Shown here: piece by piece, positions 7,666 to 15,249 of the stretch
How positions within the stretch are numbered: the stretch's first letter is position 1
Layout of the letters: every line of letters begins with the position of its first letter
DNA from: an uncultured Clostridia bacterium
Lineage (GTDB): Bacteria > Bacillota > Clostridia > Christensenellales > Aristaeellaceae
Assembly: GCA_934667105.1 (NCBI GenBank)
Contig: CAKULG010000017.1
Location: 1 to 52,949 of the forward strand
Reading direction: 5' to 3'
Length of the DNA: 52,949 bases
Made by a program: the position numbers and the translations under genes
The notes under the pieces: model-generated
Databases searched by the model: none
What the model was told of the DNA's origin: nothing
The model's input: only the letters and a program-made list of their open reading frames with translations

Positions 7666-8124
7666 TTATCGCGCTTCCCCCGCCTCCGGCCCGGCGGATG
7701 CGGACGCATTCAGAAGCGTTCCGCCCAGGCGCACGCTTTCCTTGCGATATTCCCCCGGCGTGATGCCATAGGTTTCCTTAAAGCGGCGAATAAAATATTG
7801 GGTGGCCTTATAGCCGCATTTTCGGGCGACACGCTCAATGGAATCGTCGCCCTGGTTCAGCAGATTCACAGCGTTTTCCATTCTAATCCGCGTAATATAA
7901 TCATTGAGGGTGGTGCCGGTTATCGCCTTAAATTTCCGGGATAGATATTTCGCGTTAAAATGGAGGCGCTCGCCCACCTCCTCCAGGGACAGCTCATCCT
8001 GCAGATGTCGCTGAATGCAGGCGCGAACGGAAGCAATAAACGCCGCGTCCTCCGGGGCGGTTTCGGGCGCGTCCGCCTGGCAATCCTCCAGCATTTTCTC
8101 AATCAGGCGCTGAATCTCGGCCAC
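7666..8124 (-). pseudogene. C-terminal fragment of an AraC/YesN-type regulator
   Basis: About 152 residues, consisting of a short N-terminal helix and a complete AraC DNA-binding domain. Two helix-turn-helix motifs are visible: LSLEEVGERLHFNAKYLSRK, then VARKCGYKATQYFIRRFKETYGITPGEYR. The only in-frame start is GTG at 8124 with no ribosome site. The sensor or receiver part that normally precedes this domain is missing. Upstream, the reading frame runs straight into the antisense of a glycosidase fragment whose own 5' end is also lost at the same point. I read this as a gene truncated by a rearrangement, although a short transcribed DNA-binding protein cannot be excluded. Confidence 0.7.
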
Positions 8125-8135
8125 GTTCCAGAAGT

Positions 8136-8762
8136 TACGGCCAGGACGACCGCGTCCTGGTTTGGAACCTGATGAACGAGCCGGGCAACGGCCGCGGCAA
8201 AAAAAGCCGGAGTCATCTGATCAAGATGTTCGAAATCGGGCGCGAGCTGAACCCCATGCAGCCTCTCTGCGCCGACGTGTGGCGAGGCATGCAAAACGGC
8301 CGGGCCAAGACGGAAATCGAGCAGCTGGCCCTGGATTTGTCCGACGTGGTCAGCTATCATTGCTACGGCTCCTATCAGGATAACGTGGATTATCTTTTGC
8401 AGCTGCGCCAGATCGGCCGCCCCGCCATGAACACCGAATGGATGAACCGCCTGAACCCCACCAATACCGTGCCCTATCTTTTCCCGCTGTTCTTCCTGGA
8501 AAATATCGGCTCCTTCAGCTTTGGCTTCGTGGCGGGAAAAATGTGCTATAACGAGCCCGCCCAGGGAATCTGGCTGGAATATGAAAAAAACGGCTATGAA
8601 GCCGTTAAAAACCTGGATCTGACTAAATGGCAGCACGATCTTTTCCGCCTGAACGATATGCCCTACGACCCCTACGAAATCGAGGTTATCAAAAAATATT
8701 GCCGCATGGCGGATCAAAAATTCGAGGATAACAAGCTGTATCGCCCCGATTATTTCATGTGA
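8136..8762 (+). pseudogene. 5'-truncated glycoside hydrolase (GH5/xylanase-like)
   Basis: The open frame begins with recognisable glycosidase sequence at about 8136 (YGQDDRVLVWNLMNEPGN), including the Asn-Glu-Pro acid/base motif. It continues through SDVVSYHCYGSY and a second acidic motif PAMNTEWMNR, the likely nucleophile, to a normal C terminus at 8762. About 208 residues remain. The N-terminal half of the TIM barrel is absent, replaced by the head-to-head AraC fragment. The first ATG lies inside the NEPG motif, so no functional enzyme is expected. Relatives are intracellular clan-A glycosidases of plant-polysaccharide degraders. Confidence 0.75.
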
Positions 8763-8780
8763 CAGGCAGGCGGGCGTAAA

Positions 8781-8828
8781 ATATGTGCGCGGGCCATCTG
8801 GGGAAACCCAGGATGGCCCGCACGTATA
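8781..8828. terminator. Long hairpin downstream of the glycosidase remnant
   Basis: ATATGTGCGCGGGCCATC pairs with GATGGCCCGCACGTATAT around a TGGGGAAACCCA loop. There is no T-tract, so it may be a transcript-end hairpin or another repeat element. Confidence 0.5.
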
Positions 8829-8879
8829 TTCACAAGAAATCCCTATTGCCTTTCCATCCGTAAAAGGGCTTTGCATTTA

Positions 8880-9112
8880 CGCCTTATCCCGCCAGCGGAG
8901 AAGCAGGCCGATTTCTTAACGCTCCCTTCTCCCCAATCAGCTTTCTTGAAGGGGGGCGAAACGACCTGCCTGCCAGTGGCAGGAGCGTCCTTCAGGCCGC
9001 AGGAATCTCCGTGAGTCAGCCAAAATAAGCGGTGGGCGCGGCAGCGAACCGGCGCGCCGATTGAGGCTGTGGAAGGGGGCGGGATTCTTTGGGGGCCAAA
9101 GAATCCCGCCTC
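8880..9112. repeat. Composite intergenic repeat with 15-bp hairpin
   Basis: The gap from 8763 to 9135 holds no gene. CCAGCGGAGAAGCAGGCCGATTTC belongs to the shared modules. The stretch from CCTGCCAGTGGCAGGAGCG (8969) to CGCCGATTGAGGCTG is repeated at 41283-41390 and partly at 12655-12718. It ends in a hairpin at 9078-9110 with perfect arms GGCGGGATTCTTTGG and CCAAAGAATCCCGCC and a three-base loop, the same family as at 4860 but with different paired bases. Confidence 0.85.
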
Positions 9113-9135
9113 CTCATATATTAACCTGATAGCCC

Positions 9136-10020
9136 TTACTGCCGCTGGTCGCCCCAGAAGAACAGGGCCACCGTGCCGGGGCCGGTGTGGCTGCCGATGG
9201 TGGTGCCGATGCTGTTAATTTCCACCTTGCCGTTCAGCCGGGGGAAGGTTTTTTCCACCAGCTCGGCCACCGCCTGGGCGTCCTCATAGCAATCGGATTC
9301 GGAGATATAGCATTTGCCGTCATAATTCAGGCCATCCCGAGCGTGGAGCGTCATTTGCTCCACAATGCGGGCGATCACCTTTTTCTTGGTGCGAATCTTC
9401 TCCCGGGGAATCAGGCGCCCCGCCGCGTCCATATTCAGCAGCGGGCAGATATGCAGCATGGTGCCCAGGAAGCCGGAGGCCTTGGAGACCCGGCCGCCCT
9501 TCACATAGAAGGTTAGATCGGTGGAGAAGAACCAATGGTGCAGCCGCAGGCGGTTTTCCAGGGCGAAGGCGTACACCTCGTCGATGCTCTTGCCCTCGTC
9601 CCGCAAATCGCACAGCCGGTCCATCAGCAGCCCATAGCCCGAGGACGCGCCCAGGGAATCCACAATCAGGATTTTCCTCTGGGGATATTTTTCCTGCAAT
9701 TGCCGCTGAGCCAGCACGGCGGAATTATACGCCCCCGAAATGCCGGAGGAAAGGCACACATGCAGCACATCCTGCCCCGCCTCCAGGAAGGGGGTGAAAT
9801 ACTCAACGTATTCGTCCTCGTTCACCTGGGAGGTCATGGTGGACGCGCCGTCCCGCATGGCCTGGTAAAAATCGCTGAAGGGAATGCTCTTGCCCAGGTC
9901 GTCCCGGTACTGCACGCCGTTCATGGAAAAATGAAAGCAGATATAGTGCAGATCCCGTTTTTTGAAATGCTCCTCCGAAATATCGGCCGTGGAGCAGCAG
10001 CTGAGGATGTAGGGGTTCAT
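9136..10020 (-). CDS. DegV-family fatty-acid-binding protein
   Basis: A 294-residue protein of the DegV (FakB-like) family. It has the N-terminal CSTADIS strand, a VCLSSGISGAYNSA segment, VDSLGASSGYGLLM, and the C-terminal HTGPGTVALFFWG stretch. Family members bind a fatty acid between two domains and present it to a FakA-type kinase for phosphorylation. No fakA is in the window. The start at 10020 is chosen because AAAGGAGG lies just upstream. It is 23 bp downstream of a TetR gene and presumably co-transcribed with it, so TetR may sense a lipid-related signal. Confidence 0.9.
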   Translation of the reverse strand: MNPYILSCCSTADISEEHFKKRDLHYICFHFSMNGVQYRDDLGKSIPFSDFYQAMRDGASTMTSQVNEDEYVEYFTPFLEAGQDVLHVCLSSGISGAYNSAVLAQRQLQEKYPQRKILIVDSLGASSGYGLLMDRLCDLRDEGKSIDEVYAFALENRLRLHHWFFSTDLTFYVKGGRVSKASGFLGTMLHICPLLNMDAAGRLIPREKIRTKKKVIARIVEQMTLHARDGLNYDGKCYISESDCYEDAQAVAELVEKTFPRLNGKVEINSIGTTIGSHTGPGTVALFFWGDQRQ

Positions 10021-10043
10021 GGCGTTTCCTCCTTTAAATATAT

Positions 10044-10700
10044 TTATCGCGCCGGTTGCTGCGGGGCGGCCGGGGCCGCCGGGGAAGGCGCGTCGTTCTT
10101 TCGCCAAAGGCCCGCCTGATAGGCGATCATGCGCCTGCGCTGGGCCTCGTCCCGAAGGGGGCTGCCCTCCAGGCTCATCAGTTCCATAATTAAATGATAC
10201 AGCATCAGGGAATTGAGCGTTTCGGAGGCGCTTTCAAAATCCATTTCGCAGATTTCGCCCCGCTGGGCCCGGCGGCGAAGCACCTCCGGGAACCATTGCT
10301 GCCGGGAAGAAAGCAGCCGCAGCAGCCGGTCGCATTGCAGCAGCTCCCGCTCCCGAATCATCAGGCGAAACAGATCCTCGTGGCGCATCACCACCCGCTG
10401 AATGTGCTGATACAGGGCCTCCAGCATTTCCTCCAGGGGAAGCGCGTCCAGCAGTTCATTCTGTTCGCTTAATTCCAGCATCACCTGGCGCAGATTTTCC
10501 CGGGCGATCGCGTCCATCAATTCTCCCTTGCCCCCCGGGAAATAATGATACAGCAAGCTGTCCGCCACGCCGGCGCTCTGGCAAAGCGTATGCACCGAGG
10601 TGGCCGCATAGCCGCGCAGGGCGAAAAGCGAAAGGGCGGTATCCATCAGCCGTTTCCGGCTCTCCTGCGCCTGCTCCTGGCGCTTGGTCATCCGTTCCAT
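10044..10700 (-). CDS. TetR-family transcriptional regulator
   Basis: A 218-residue protein with an N-terminal helix-turn-helix (about residues 15-62). The motif ALRGYAATSVHTLCQSAGVADSLLYHYFPGGKGEL is the typical TetR DNA-binding segment. The C-terminal helical ligand-binding domain has no recognisable specificity. It heads an operon with the degV-like gene. A palindrome lies just behind the -10 of its promoter (10730-10747), which suggests autorepression and control of the fatty-acid-binding protein. Confidence 0.9.
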   Translation of the reverse strand: MERMTKRQEQAQESRKRLMDTALSLFALRGYAATSVHTLCQSAGVADSLLYHYFPGGKGELMDAIARENLRQVMLELSEQNELLDALPLEEMLEALYQHIQRVVMRHEDLFRLMIRERELLQCDRLLRLLSSRQQWFPEVLRRRAQRGEICEMDFESASETLNSLMLYHLIMELMSLEGSPLRDEAQRRRMIAYQAGLWRKNDAPSPAAPAAPQQPAR

Positions 10701-10729
10701 CGCAGGCCTCCCCTTTCGCAGCGCTCCTG

Positions 10730-10747
10730 GCTGAATGATCGTTCAGC
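10730..10747. promoter_or_regulatory. Candidate TetR operator
   Basis: GCTGAATGATCGTTCAGC is an 18-bp near-perfect palindrome with arms GCTGAA/TTCAGC. It sits at the expected transcription start, directly downstream of the -10 box. A bound TetR dimer there would block initiation. Confidence 0.75.
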
Positions 10748-10750
10748 GAA

Positions 10751-10779
10751 ATTATACCCACAAAAAATGCCGCTGTCAA
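10751..10779 (-). promoter_or_regulatory. Promoter of the TetR-DegV operon
   Basis: On the minus strand: TTGACA, 17-bp spacer, TATAAT. It is a full-consensus sigma-A promoter, which makes repression by the adjacent palindrome the likely control. Confidence 0.85.
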
Positions 10780-10842
10780 GCGGGGAAACGGGCGAATTCC
10801 CCGCCTAAAAACGGCGAAATCATGGCATCGCGCCGGGAGGGA

Positions 10843-11520
10843 TTAATCCCGGCGGCGGGCAAGGGCCAGCAAGCGCAGCAGCTGCATCAGCGCGGATACG
10901 AAGGAGGCCACATAGGTCAGCGCCGCGGCCCGCAGCACCGCCTTCACGCCTTTTTCTTCCTCCTGGGTCAGATACCCCTGGCCGCACAGCATGGCGACGG
11001 CCCGGCGGCTGGCGTCAAATTCCACGGGCAGGGTAATCAGCGAAAACAGCACCACCAGCCCGAACAGTACGATGCCCGCCGTCATCAGCGGCTGCCAGGA
11101 AAAAATCAGCCCCGCCAGGAAAATGGGCCAGGCCAACTGCGAGCCGAAATTCACCACCGGCACAAGCAGCGTGCGCAGGGAAAGGAAGGGGTATTTTTCC
11201 TGCTTTTGCAGGGCGTGGCCCGCCTCGTGGGCCGCAATGCCCAGCGCCGCCACGCTGCCCGATTGATACACGCCCTCCGACAGGCGCAGCGTATCCGACC
11301 GGGGATCAAAATGATCGGTCAGTTCGCCCTTCGTGGGCACCACGCTCACATAATCCGCGCCGTTTTGCGCAAGCAGCCGGCGCACCGCCTCGCTGGCGGG
11401 CAAGCCCAGCTGGGTGGGCACCTTGCTGTATTTGGCGTAGGCACTGCGCACCTGGGCCTGGGCCCATAGGCCCAGCAGCAGCCCGGGAATAAGGAAAATC
11501 AGGGTGTAATCCCAATACAT
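10843..11520 (-). CDS. YugP-type zinc metallopeptidase (membrane)
   Basis: A 225-residue membrane protein of the zinc-dependent neutral protease family DUF/YugP. It has an N-terminal membrane segment (about 5-20), then the zinc motif HEAGH at residues 98-102. Two to three further membrane helices follow, and a LPVEFDASRRA stretch that is conserved in the family next to the last helices. It is predicted to act on membrane or secreted proteins; substrates are unknown. The start at 11520 removes an unsupported N-terminal extension. It is a single-gene unit facing the TetR operon tail to head. Confidence 0.9.
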   Translation of the reverse strand: MYWDYTLIFLIPGLLLGLWAQAQVRSAYAKYSKVPTQLGLPASEAVRRLLAQNGADYVSVVPTKGELTDHFDPRSDTLRLSEGVYQSGSVAALGIAAHEAGHALQKQEKYPFLSLRTLLVPVVNFGSQLAWPIFLAGLIFSWQPLMTAGIVLFGLVVLFSLITLPVEFDASRRAVAMLCGQGYLTQEEEKGVKAVLRAAALTYVASFVSALMQLLRLLALARRRD

Positions 11521-11863
11521 AGCGTTCGCTCCTTTACTGTTCGCCCCCGAAGGGCGCGGCGGCTTTCCGCCGGATGGAAAAGCCGCGTCCAGGCTTTCCC
11601 TGCTATTATAATAACACAAATTTATGAATTATACATGAACGCACCCGGGCAAAAGCAGAGCGCTTCACAGAAAAAAACGCGCGTTTTTCCATACGCCCTT
11701 CCCCGCAGCGTCAAAAAATAAAAAGAATGTATCAAAGCTGAACGCATTTGGAATTTTCTTCCTGTCAACCGTATAAATTTCATTGACTTTCTTCCTTTCA
11801 GGCACTATACTAAATGCGAAAAAAGAGAACTAACGTTCTTATTTCGAAGGAAGGGAGCGCCCC
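11521..11863. other. Intergenic region between divergent genes
   Basis: It contains a GCGGCTTTCC/GGAAAAGCCGC hairpin near 11558-11585, AT-rich sequence near 11605-11630 with a TATAAT-like element for the protease gene, and a strong rightward promoter at 11783-11811. No gene is seen. Confidence 0.6.
11783..11811 (+). promoter_or_regulatory. Promoter of the two-gene regulatory cassette
   Basis: TTGACT at 11783-11788, 17-bp spacer, TATACT at 11806-11811, about 50 bp before the first start codon. Confidence 0.8.
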
Positions 11864-12088
11864 ATGCCATCGCAATGCAAATACGCGCAGCTTTTAATTC
11901 AAATGTATCTGAAAGGCTTAAGCAGCCGGGAGCTGGCGGCCCAGGCAAATATGAACTATCAAACCCTGCGCCGGAAAATGCGGGGAGACAGCCCCGTCAC
12001 GCTGAAGGAAGCCCTGCGCATTCGCACGGCGCTGGGCAGCGCCCTGCCCCTGGAGGAGCTGTTTGCGGAAAAAGGAGGCCGTGCATGA
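11864..12088 (+). CDS. Small helix-turn-helix protein
   Basis: A 74-residue protein. Residues about 15-60 read as a Cro/C1-like or phage-type helix-turn-helix (LKGLSSRELAAQANMNYQTLRRKM), followed by a second helical part (VTLKEALRIRTALG). The GAAGGGAGCGCCCC region provides a ribosome site. Its stop codon overlaps the start of the next gene (ATGA), so the two are translationally coupled. This layout resembles regulatory genes of small mobile elements or prophages, but no integrase or structural gene accompanies it. The specific target is unknown. Confidence 0.75.
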   Translation: MPSQCKYAQLLIQMYLKGLSSRELAAQANMNYQTLRRKMRGDSPVTLKEALRIRTALGSALPLEELFAEKGGRA

Positions 12089-12528
12089 CCGCAGAAGAAA
12101 AATTGAAATTCGCTTCCTCCCCGCAAGGTCGGGAAGCGGCCCAGGATTATCTTTCCCAGGCCAAATGGCTGGACGCGGCGCTGGCGCTGAAGCTTTCGCA
12201 AATGGATATGCTGCGCCAGCGCGCCCGCCGGGCCGCCGCGCTGACGGCGGAGCCCCGGCCGGGGGAGGACGCGGCGGCGGCGCTGACCGCCCTGGAGCGG
12301 GATATTCAGGCAGATTATCACCGCCTGACCCTGCTGCAAAGGGAAATCCGGGAATGCCTGAGCCGCGTTCCGCAGCCCCTGCCCCGGCTGGTGCTCGAAA
12401 TGCACTATTTGCAGGGCTCGCCCTTTTTCCGCATCGCCATGGCCCTGCATTATGACGAGCGCCAGATCTACCGCTACCAAGCCCAGGGCCTGGAGCAGGT
12501 GGCCTTGCAGCTTGCGGAAAAGGAATAA
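12085..12528 (+). CDS. Phage-type sigma-like regulator (DUF1492/RinA-ArpU-like)
   Basis: A 147-residue, mostly helical protein. The N-terminal two-thirds is a charged coiled-coil-like stretch (residues about 25-95). The C-terminal third (LVLEMHYLQGSPFFRIAMALHYDERQIYRYQ) resembles sigma-70 region 4 as found in phage late-transcription activators of the RinA/ArpU/DUF1492 group. The start at 12085 overlaps the upstream stop by four bases and has AAAGGAGG at 12071-12078. I infer a DNA-binding partner of the small helix-turn-helix protein. This is a fold-level call without database support. Confidence 0.65.
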   Translation: MTAEEKLKFASSPQGREAAQDYLSQAKWLDAALALKLSQMDMLRQRARRAAALTAEPRPGEDAAAALTALERDIQADYHRLTLLQREIRECLSRVPQPLPRLVLEMHYLQGSPFFRIAMALHYDERQIYRYQAQGLEQVALQLAEKE

Positions 12529-12764
12529 GAAAAGCTGGCGGAGAACCGACCGTTTCTCCGCCAGCGCAAAAGCAAGCTTGTCCGCTGCTTTTGGGGACAG
12601 TCTGTATATTTATCGCTTATTTCCCGTTCATTTCCATACCGCTTTCCAGAATTTAGCGCGGTTTGAGCGAGTCAAACGAGGCGGGCGACGAACCGCCGCG
12701 CCGATTGCGGCTGCGAAAAAGTAGAAGAATCATTTCTTAGCTTCCCCTGCGTATTTTACGGCGC
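12529..12764. repeat. Intergenic repeat fragments
   Basis: AGCTTGTCCGCTGCTTTTGG...GACAGTCTG (about 12573-12605) matches the 7545-7570 module. GAGTCAAACGAGGCGGGCGACGAACCGCCGCGCCGATTGCGGCTG (in pieces, 12669-12715) matches the 9010-9068 and 41325-41390 repeats. No gene is seen. Confidence 0.7.
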
Positions 12765-13694
12765 TCACAGCCTTATTTTTTCTACGCGCAGACCCGGCAG
12801 GAGCTTTTCCACGTCCGCCCGGCGGCAAAGCAGCGTGCCCTCCCGCTGCACGGAGGCCCCTGCCGCGGCGGAGGCGAAGGCCAGGGCTTGGGCGGGTTCC
12901 AGGCCCCGGGCGAGAGCGGTCAGCAGACCGGCCAGCATAGAATCCCCCGCCCCCTGCAAGCCGCGCACGGGCACGCGGGGCGCCTGGCAGGAATACGCCG
13001 CCTCCGGCAGGGAAAGCAGCGCGCCCGCCGCCCCCAGGGAAAGGCAGATCAGCCCCACCCCCCGGCCGTGCAGCGCCCGGCAAGCCGCCAGAGCCGCCGC
13101 CCTATCCAGGGGATTCACGCCGGTGAGTCGCTGGAATTCCTGGGCGTTGGGCTTGATTACGTCCGGCCCCGCTTCCACCGCCCGCTCCAACGCCGCGCCG
13201 TCGCAATCCACGGCCACATGAACGCCCGCGGCCTTAAGCGCCGCCGTCAGCAAGGCATAGCTTTCCGGCGGCAGGCCCTGGGGCAGGCTGCCCGAAAGCG
13301 CCGCCCAGCCCCCTGCCGGGCAATGCGCCAGCAGCAGCGCCTTCATGGCGGGAAGCAGCTCGCCGTCCGCCAGCGGGCCCGATTCGTTAATTTCCAGGGT
13401 GCGGCCCGCTGCCTGATCCTGAATTTTCAGGTTCACCCGCATCTCCCCCGGGGCGGGGCGCAAATAGCAGGCCACCCCCTCCCGGGCCATGGCCGCCGCC
13501 ACGGGCGCGCCCTGATAATCCTGGCCCACCAGGCAGCATTCCGCCCCCAGGGCCGCAGCCGCCCGGGCCACGTTCACCCCCTTGCCACCCACATCCGCCC
13601 GCAGCGTCTGCACGCGGTTGGGCGCGTCCAGGAAAAACTGCGGCACGGTCATGGTTTTATCCCAGCAGGGGTTCAGCGACAGACAGGCGATCAT
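12765..13694 (-). CDS. PfkB-family 1-phosphofructokinase-type sugar kinase
   Basis: A 309-residue ribokinase-fold kinase. The first motif (DVGGKGVNVARA, residues 34-45) and the catalytic GAGDSMLAG motif (248-256, base Asp251) are intact. CLSLNPCWDKTM at the N terminus, replacing the usual TLNPAIDKT, places it in the FruK/LacC (hexose-phosphate kinase) subgroup, which makes fructose-1,6- or tagatose-1,6-bisphosphate. The start at 13694 overlaps the stop of the upstream LCP-family gene by four bases. No fructose PTS or DeoR regulator is adjacent, so the donor pathway is unclear. Confidence 0.85.
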   Translation of the reverse strand: MIACLSLNPCWDKTMTVPQFFLDAPNRVQTLRADVGGKGVNVARAAAALGAECCLVGQDYQGAPVAAAMAREGVACYLRPAPGEMRVNLKIQDQAAGRTLEINESGPLADGELLPAMKALLLAHCPAGGWAALSGSLPQGLPPESYALLTAALKAAGVHVAVDCDGAALERAVEAGPDVIKPNAQEFQRLTGVNPLDRAAALAACRALHGRGVGLICLSLGAAGALLSLPEAAYSCQAPRVPVRGLQGAGDSMLAGLLTALARGLEPAQALAFASAAAGASVQREGTLLCRRADVEKLLPGLRVEKIRL

Positions 13695-14599
13695 TGCTTC
13701 TCTTCCTTTCCATAAAGCGCCTCCCGGTAGGCCTGAACGTCCGCCGGGTTCAGGGCGTATTCCTCCCCCGGCAGCAGCGAAAGCGAGGCCGTGTGAAAGG
13801 CCTGGGGCATATCCGCTTCCGAAAGCGCGAACAGAATATCCATCAGGTCGTTGCCGGTGAGGTTGGTATCCATCAAGGGCAGCAGCGCGTCCGCCAGGGA
13901 AAAAAGCCGGTCCACGCCGCTTCCGGCCAGGGCCTGGGCCAAGGCGGCCTGCAAAAGGCGCAGCCGGTTGGCCTCCGCGCCCGCCCGCCGCAGGCGCACA
14001 TAACGCAAGGCCTGCTCCCCGGTAAGGGCGTAGGTTCCCGCCGCGGGCCGCTCCATCAGCCGCTCCGCCTCCTCCGCGTCCAGCGCCAGGCGAATTCCGC
14101 CCAGCGCGTCCACCGCCCGGCAGAAGGCCGCCTCGTTCACGGCGCAGTATTTTTCCGCGTTCAGCCCCATCAGGCCGTTCACGCTGCGCAAAACCAGCGC
14201 AGGGCCCCCAAAGCAATTGGCATAGCGCAGCGACAGCGGCCCGGGCAGCTCCGGGCAGGAAAAGCGCGCCGTCTCCGGCAGCGCCGCCAGATAAACCTCC
14301 CCCGTGATTTTATGCACCGAGCAAAGCAGCAGCACGTCCGTCCGGCCAAAGTTTCGGGCCGTATCGGGCGCGTCCGTGCTCATGAGCACCAGGTTCAGCC
14401 AGTTATCATCCAGCCCCGCCGCCTGATTCAGCGCCCCGGGGCGGAGCGAAAGGCGGCATTCCTCCGGAACGGGGTTTTCCTGGCGGGAAAGCAGCGCCTG
14501 GGTGATCCGCGCCCATGCCTCAGGGGCGATGTCCGCGCCCGCCCCCATGGCCAGGCATGCCAGCAGCCCTGCCAGCAGCAGCGCCCATACTTTTCGCAT
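13691..14599 (-). CDS. LytR-CpsA-Psr (LCP)-family-like exported protein
   Basis: A 302-residue protein with an N-terminal signal or anchor (residues 2-22), then a domain resembling LCP phosphotransferases: NLVLMSTDAPDTARNFGRTDVLLLCSVHK, a conserved arginine-rich segment GEQALRYVRLRR, and NRLRLLQAALAQAL. LCP enzymes attach wall polymers to peptidoglycan. The first motif is degenerate relative to the canonical LGxD...RTDT, so catalytic competence is uncertain. The start at 14599 is set by GGAGGAAACGGGGAG. It is coupled to the downstream sugar kinase by a four-base overlap. Confidence 0.7.
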   Translation of the reverse strand: MRKVWALLLAGLLACLAMGAGADIAPEAWARITQALLSRQENPVPEECRLSLRPGALNQAAGLDDNWLNLVLMSTDAPDTARNFGRTDVLLLCSVHKITGEVYLAALPETARFSCPELPGPLSLRYANCFGGPALVLRSVNGLMGLNAEKYCAVNEAAFCRAVDALGGIRLALDAEEAERLMERPAAGTYALTGEQALRYVRLRRAGAEANRLRLLQAALAQALAGSGVDRLFSLADALLPLMDTNLTGNDLMDILFALSEADMPQAFHTASLSLLPGEEYALNPADVQAYREALYGKEEKQ

Positions 14600-14730
14600 C
14601 TCCCCGTTTCCTCCTTTACGTCGATGGGAAAAACGCATAGCGATTTTTCCCATCAATTATAGCATGAAGCCCTTCCCCGCGCAACGCGGAGAAATTTTCA
14701 AAAAAGAAGGAAAAAACATGCAAATAATGC

Positions 14731-14759
14731 TTGACAAAAGGGCACCCATGCGGTAATAT
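14731..14759 (+). promoter_or_regulatory. Promoter of the tRNA operon
   Basis: TTGACA at 14731-14736, 17-bp spacer, TAATAT at 14754-14759, 35 bp upstream of the first tRNA. A strong promoter is expected for stable RNA. Confidence 0.85.
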
Positions 14760-14793
14760 ATATTGCGTGCCGCGTGATTGCGCGGTTCGGCGG

Positions 14794-14869
14794 GGGAGCA
14801 TAGCTCAGCTGGGAGAGCATCTGCCTTACAAGCAGAGGGTCACAGGTTCGAGCCCTGTTGTTCCCACCA
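14794..14869 (+). tRNA. tRNA-Val (anticodon TAC)
   Basis: The acceptor stem GGGAGCA/TGTTCCC, the D-arm, the anticodon loop CTTACAA, the T-arm GGTTCGAGCC and an encoded ACCA end are all present. First of five clustered tRNA genes. Confidence 0.97.
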
Positions 14870-14876
14870 AGATTAT

Positions 14877-14954
14877 GGCCCGGTAGTTCAGTTGGTTTAG
14901 AATGCCAGCCTGTCACGCTGGAGGTCGAGGGTTCGAGCCCCTTCCGGGTCGCCA
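14877..14954 (+). tRNA. tRNA-Asp (anticodon GTC)
   Basis: The acceptor stem GGCCCGG/CCGGGTC has one G-T pair. The anticodon loop is CTGTCAC and the T-loop GGTTCGAGCC. CCA is encoded. Confidence 0.96.
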
Positions 14955-14959
14955 TATTT

Positions 14960-15035
14960 GCCTTGGTAGCTCAGTCGGTAGAGCATGTGACTGAAAATCA
15001 CAGTGTCGGTGGTTCGATTCCGCCCCAAGGCACCA
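14960..15035 (+). tRNA. tRNA-Phe (anticodon GAA)
   Basis: The acceptor GCCTTGG pairs with CCAAGGC. The anticodon loop is CTGAAAA and the T-loop GGTTCGATTC. CCA is encoded, and the next tRNA starts on the very next base. Confidence 0.97.
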
Positions 15036-15111
15036 GCGGTAGTAGCTCAGTTGGTAGAGCGCCACCTTGCCAAGGTGGAGGTCGCGAGTCCGAGCCTCGT
15101 CTACCGCTCCA
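15036..15111 (+). tRNA. tRNA-Gly (anticodon GCC)
   Basis: The acceptor GCGGTAG pairs with CTACCGC. The anticodon loop is TTGCCAA with stem CCACC/GGTGG. The T-loop reads AGTCCGAGCC, a slight variant of TTCGA. CCA is encoded. It directly abuts the tRNA-Phe gene. Confidence 0.95.
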
Positions 15112-15119
15112 TTTTTTAA

Positions 15120-15194
15120 GGCGCAATAGCCAAGCGGTAAGGCGAAGGTCTGCAAAACCTTTATTCTCCAGTTCGATTCTGGATTGCGCCTCCA
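15120..15194 (+). tRNA. tRNA-Cys (anticodon GCA)
   Basis: The acceptor GGCGCAA pairs with TTGCGCC. The anticodon loop is TCTGCAAAA and the T-loop AGTTCGATTC. CCA is encoded. Last gene of the cluster. Confidence 0.96.
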
Positions 15195-15200
15195 TGCATG

Positions 15201-15228
15201 AGCCTCTCAGTATATGAGAGGCTTTTTC
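15201..15228 (+). terminator. Rho-independent terminator of the tRNA operon
   Basis: The perfect stem AGCCTCTCA/TGAGAGGCT with loop GTATA is followed by a short T run. It lies seven bases behind the tRNA-Cys CCA end. Confidence 0.9.
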
Positions 15229-15249
15229 ATGTTTAAATTTTTAAAAAAG

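Noticed and set aside
11864..12528. Toxin-antitoxin module
   Set aside because: Both proteins look like DNA-binding regulators, and the second has a sigma-region-4-like end rather than a toxin fold. Size and coupling alone do not support a toxin.
12765..14216. One long fused protein covering the PfkB kinase plus an upstream extension
   Set aside because: The extension is an out-of-frame reading of the LCP-like gene; the kinase has a proper start at 13694.
14698..15217. Several short frames on both strands at the tRNA cluster
   Set aside because: They are translations of tRNA genes.
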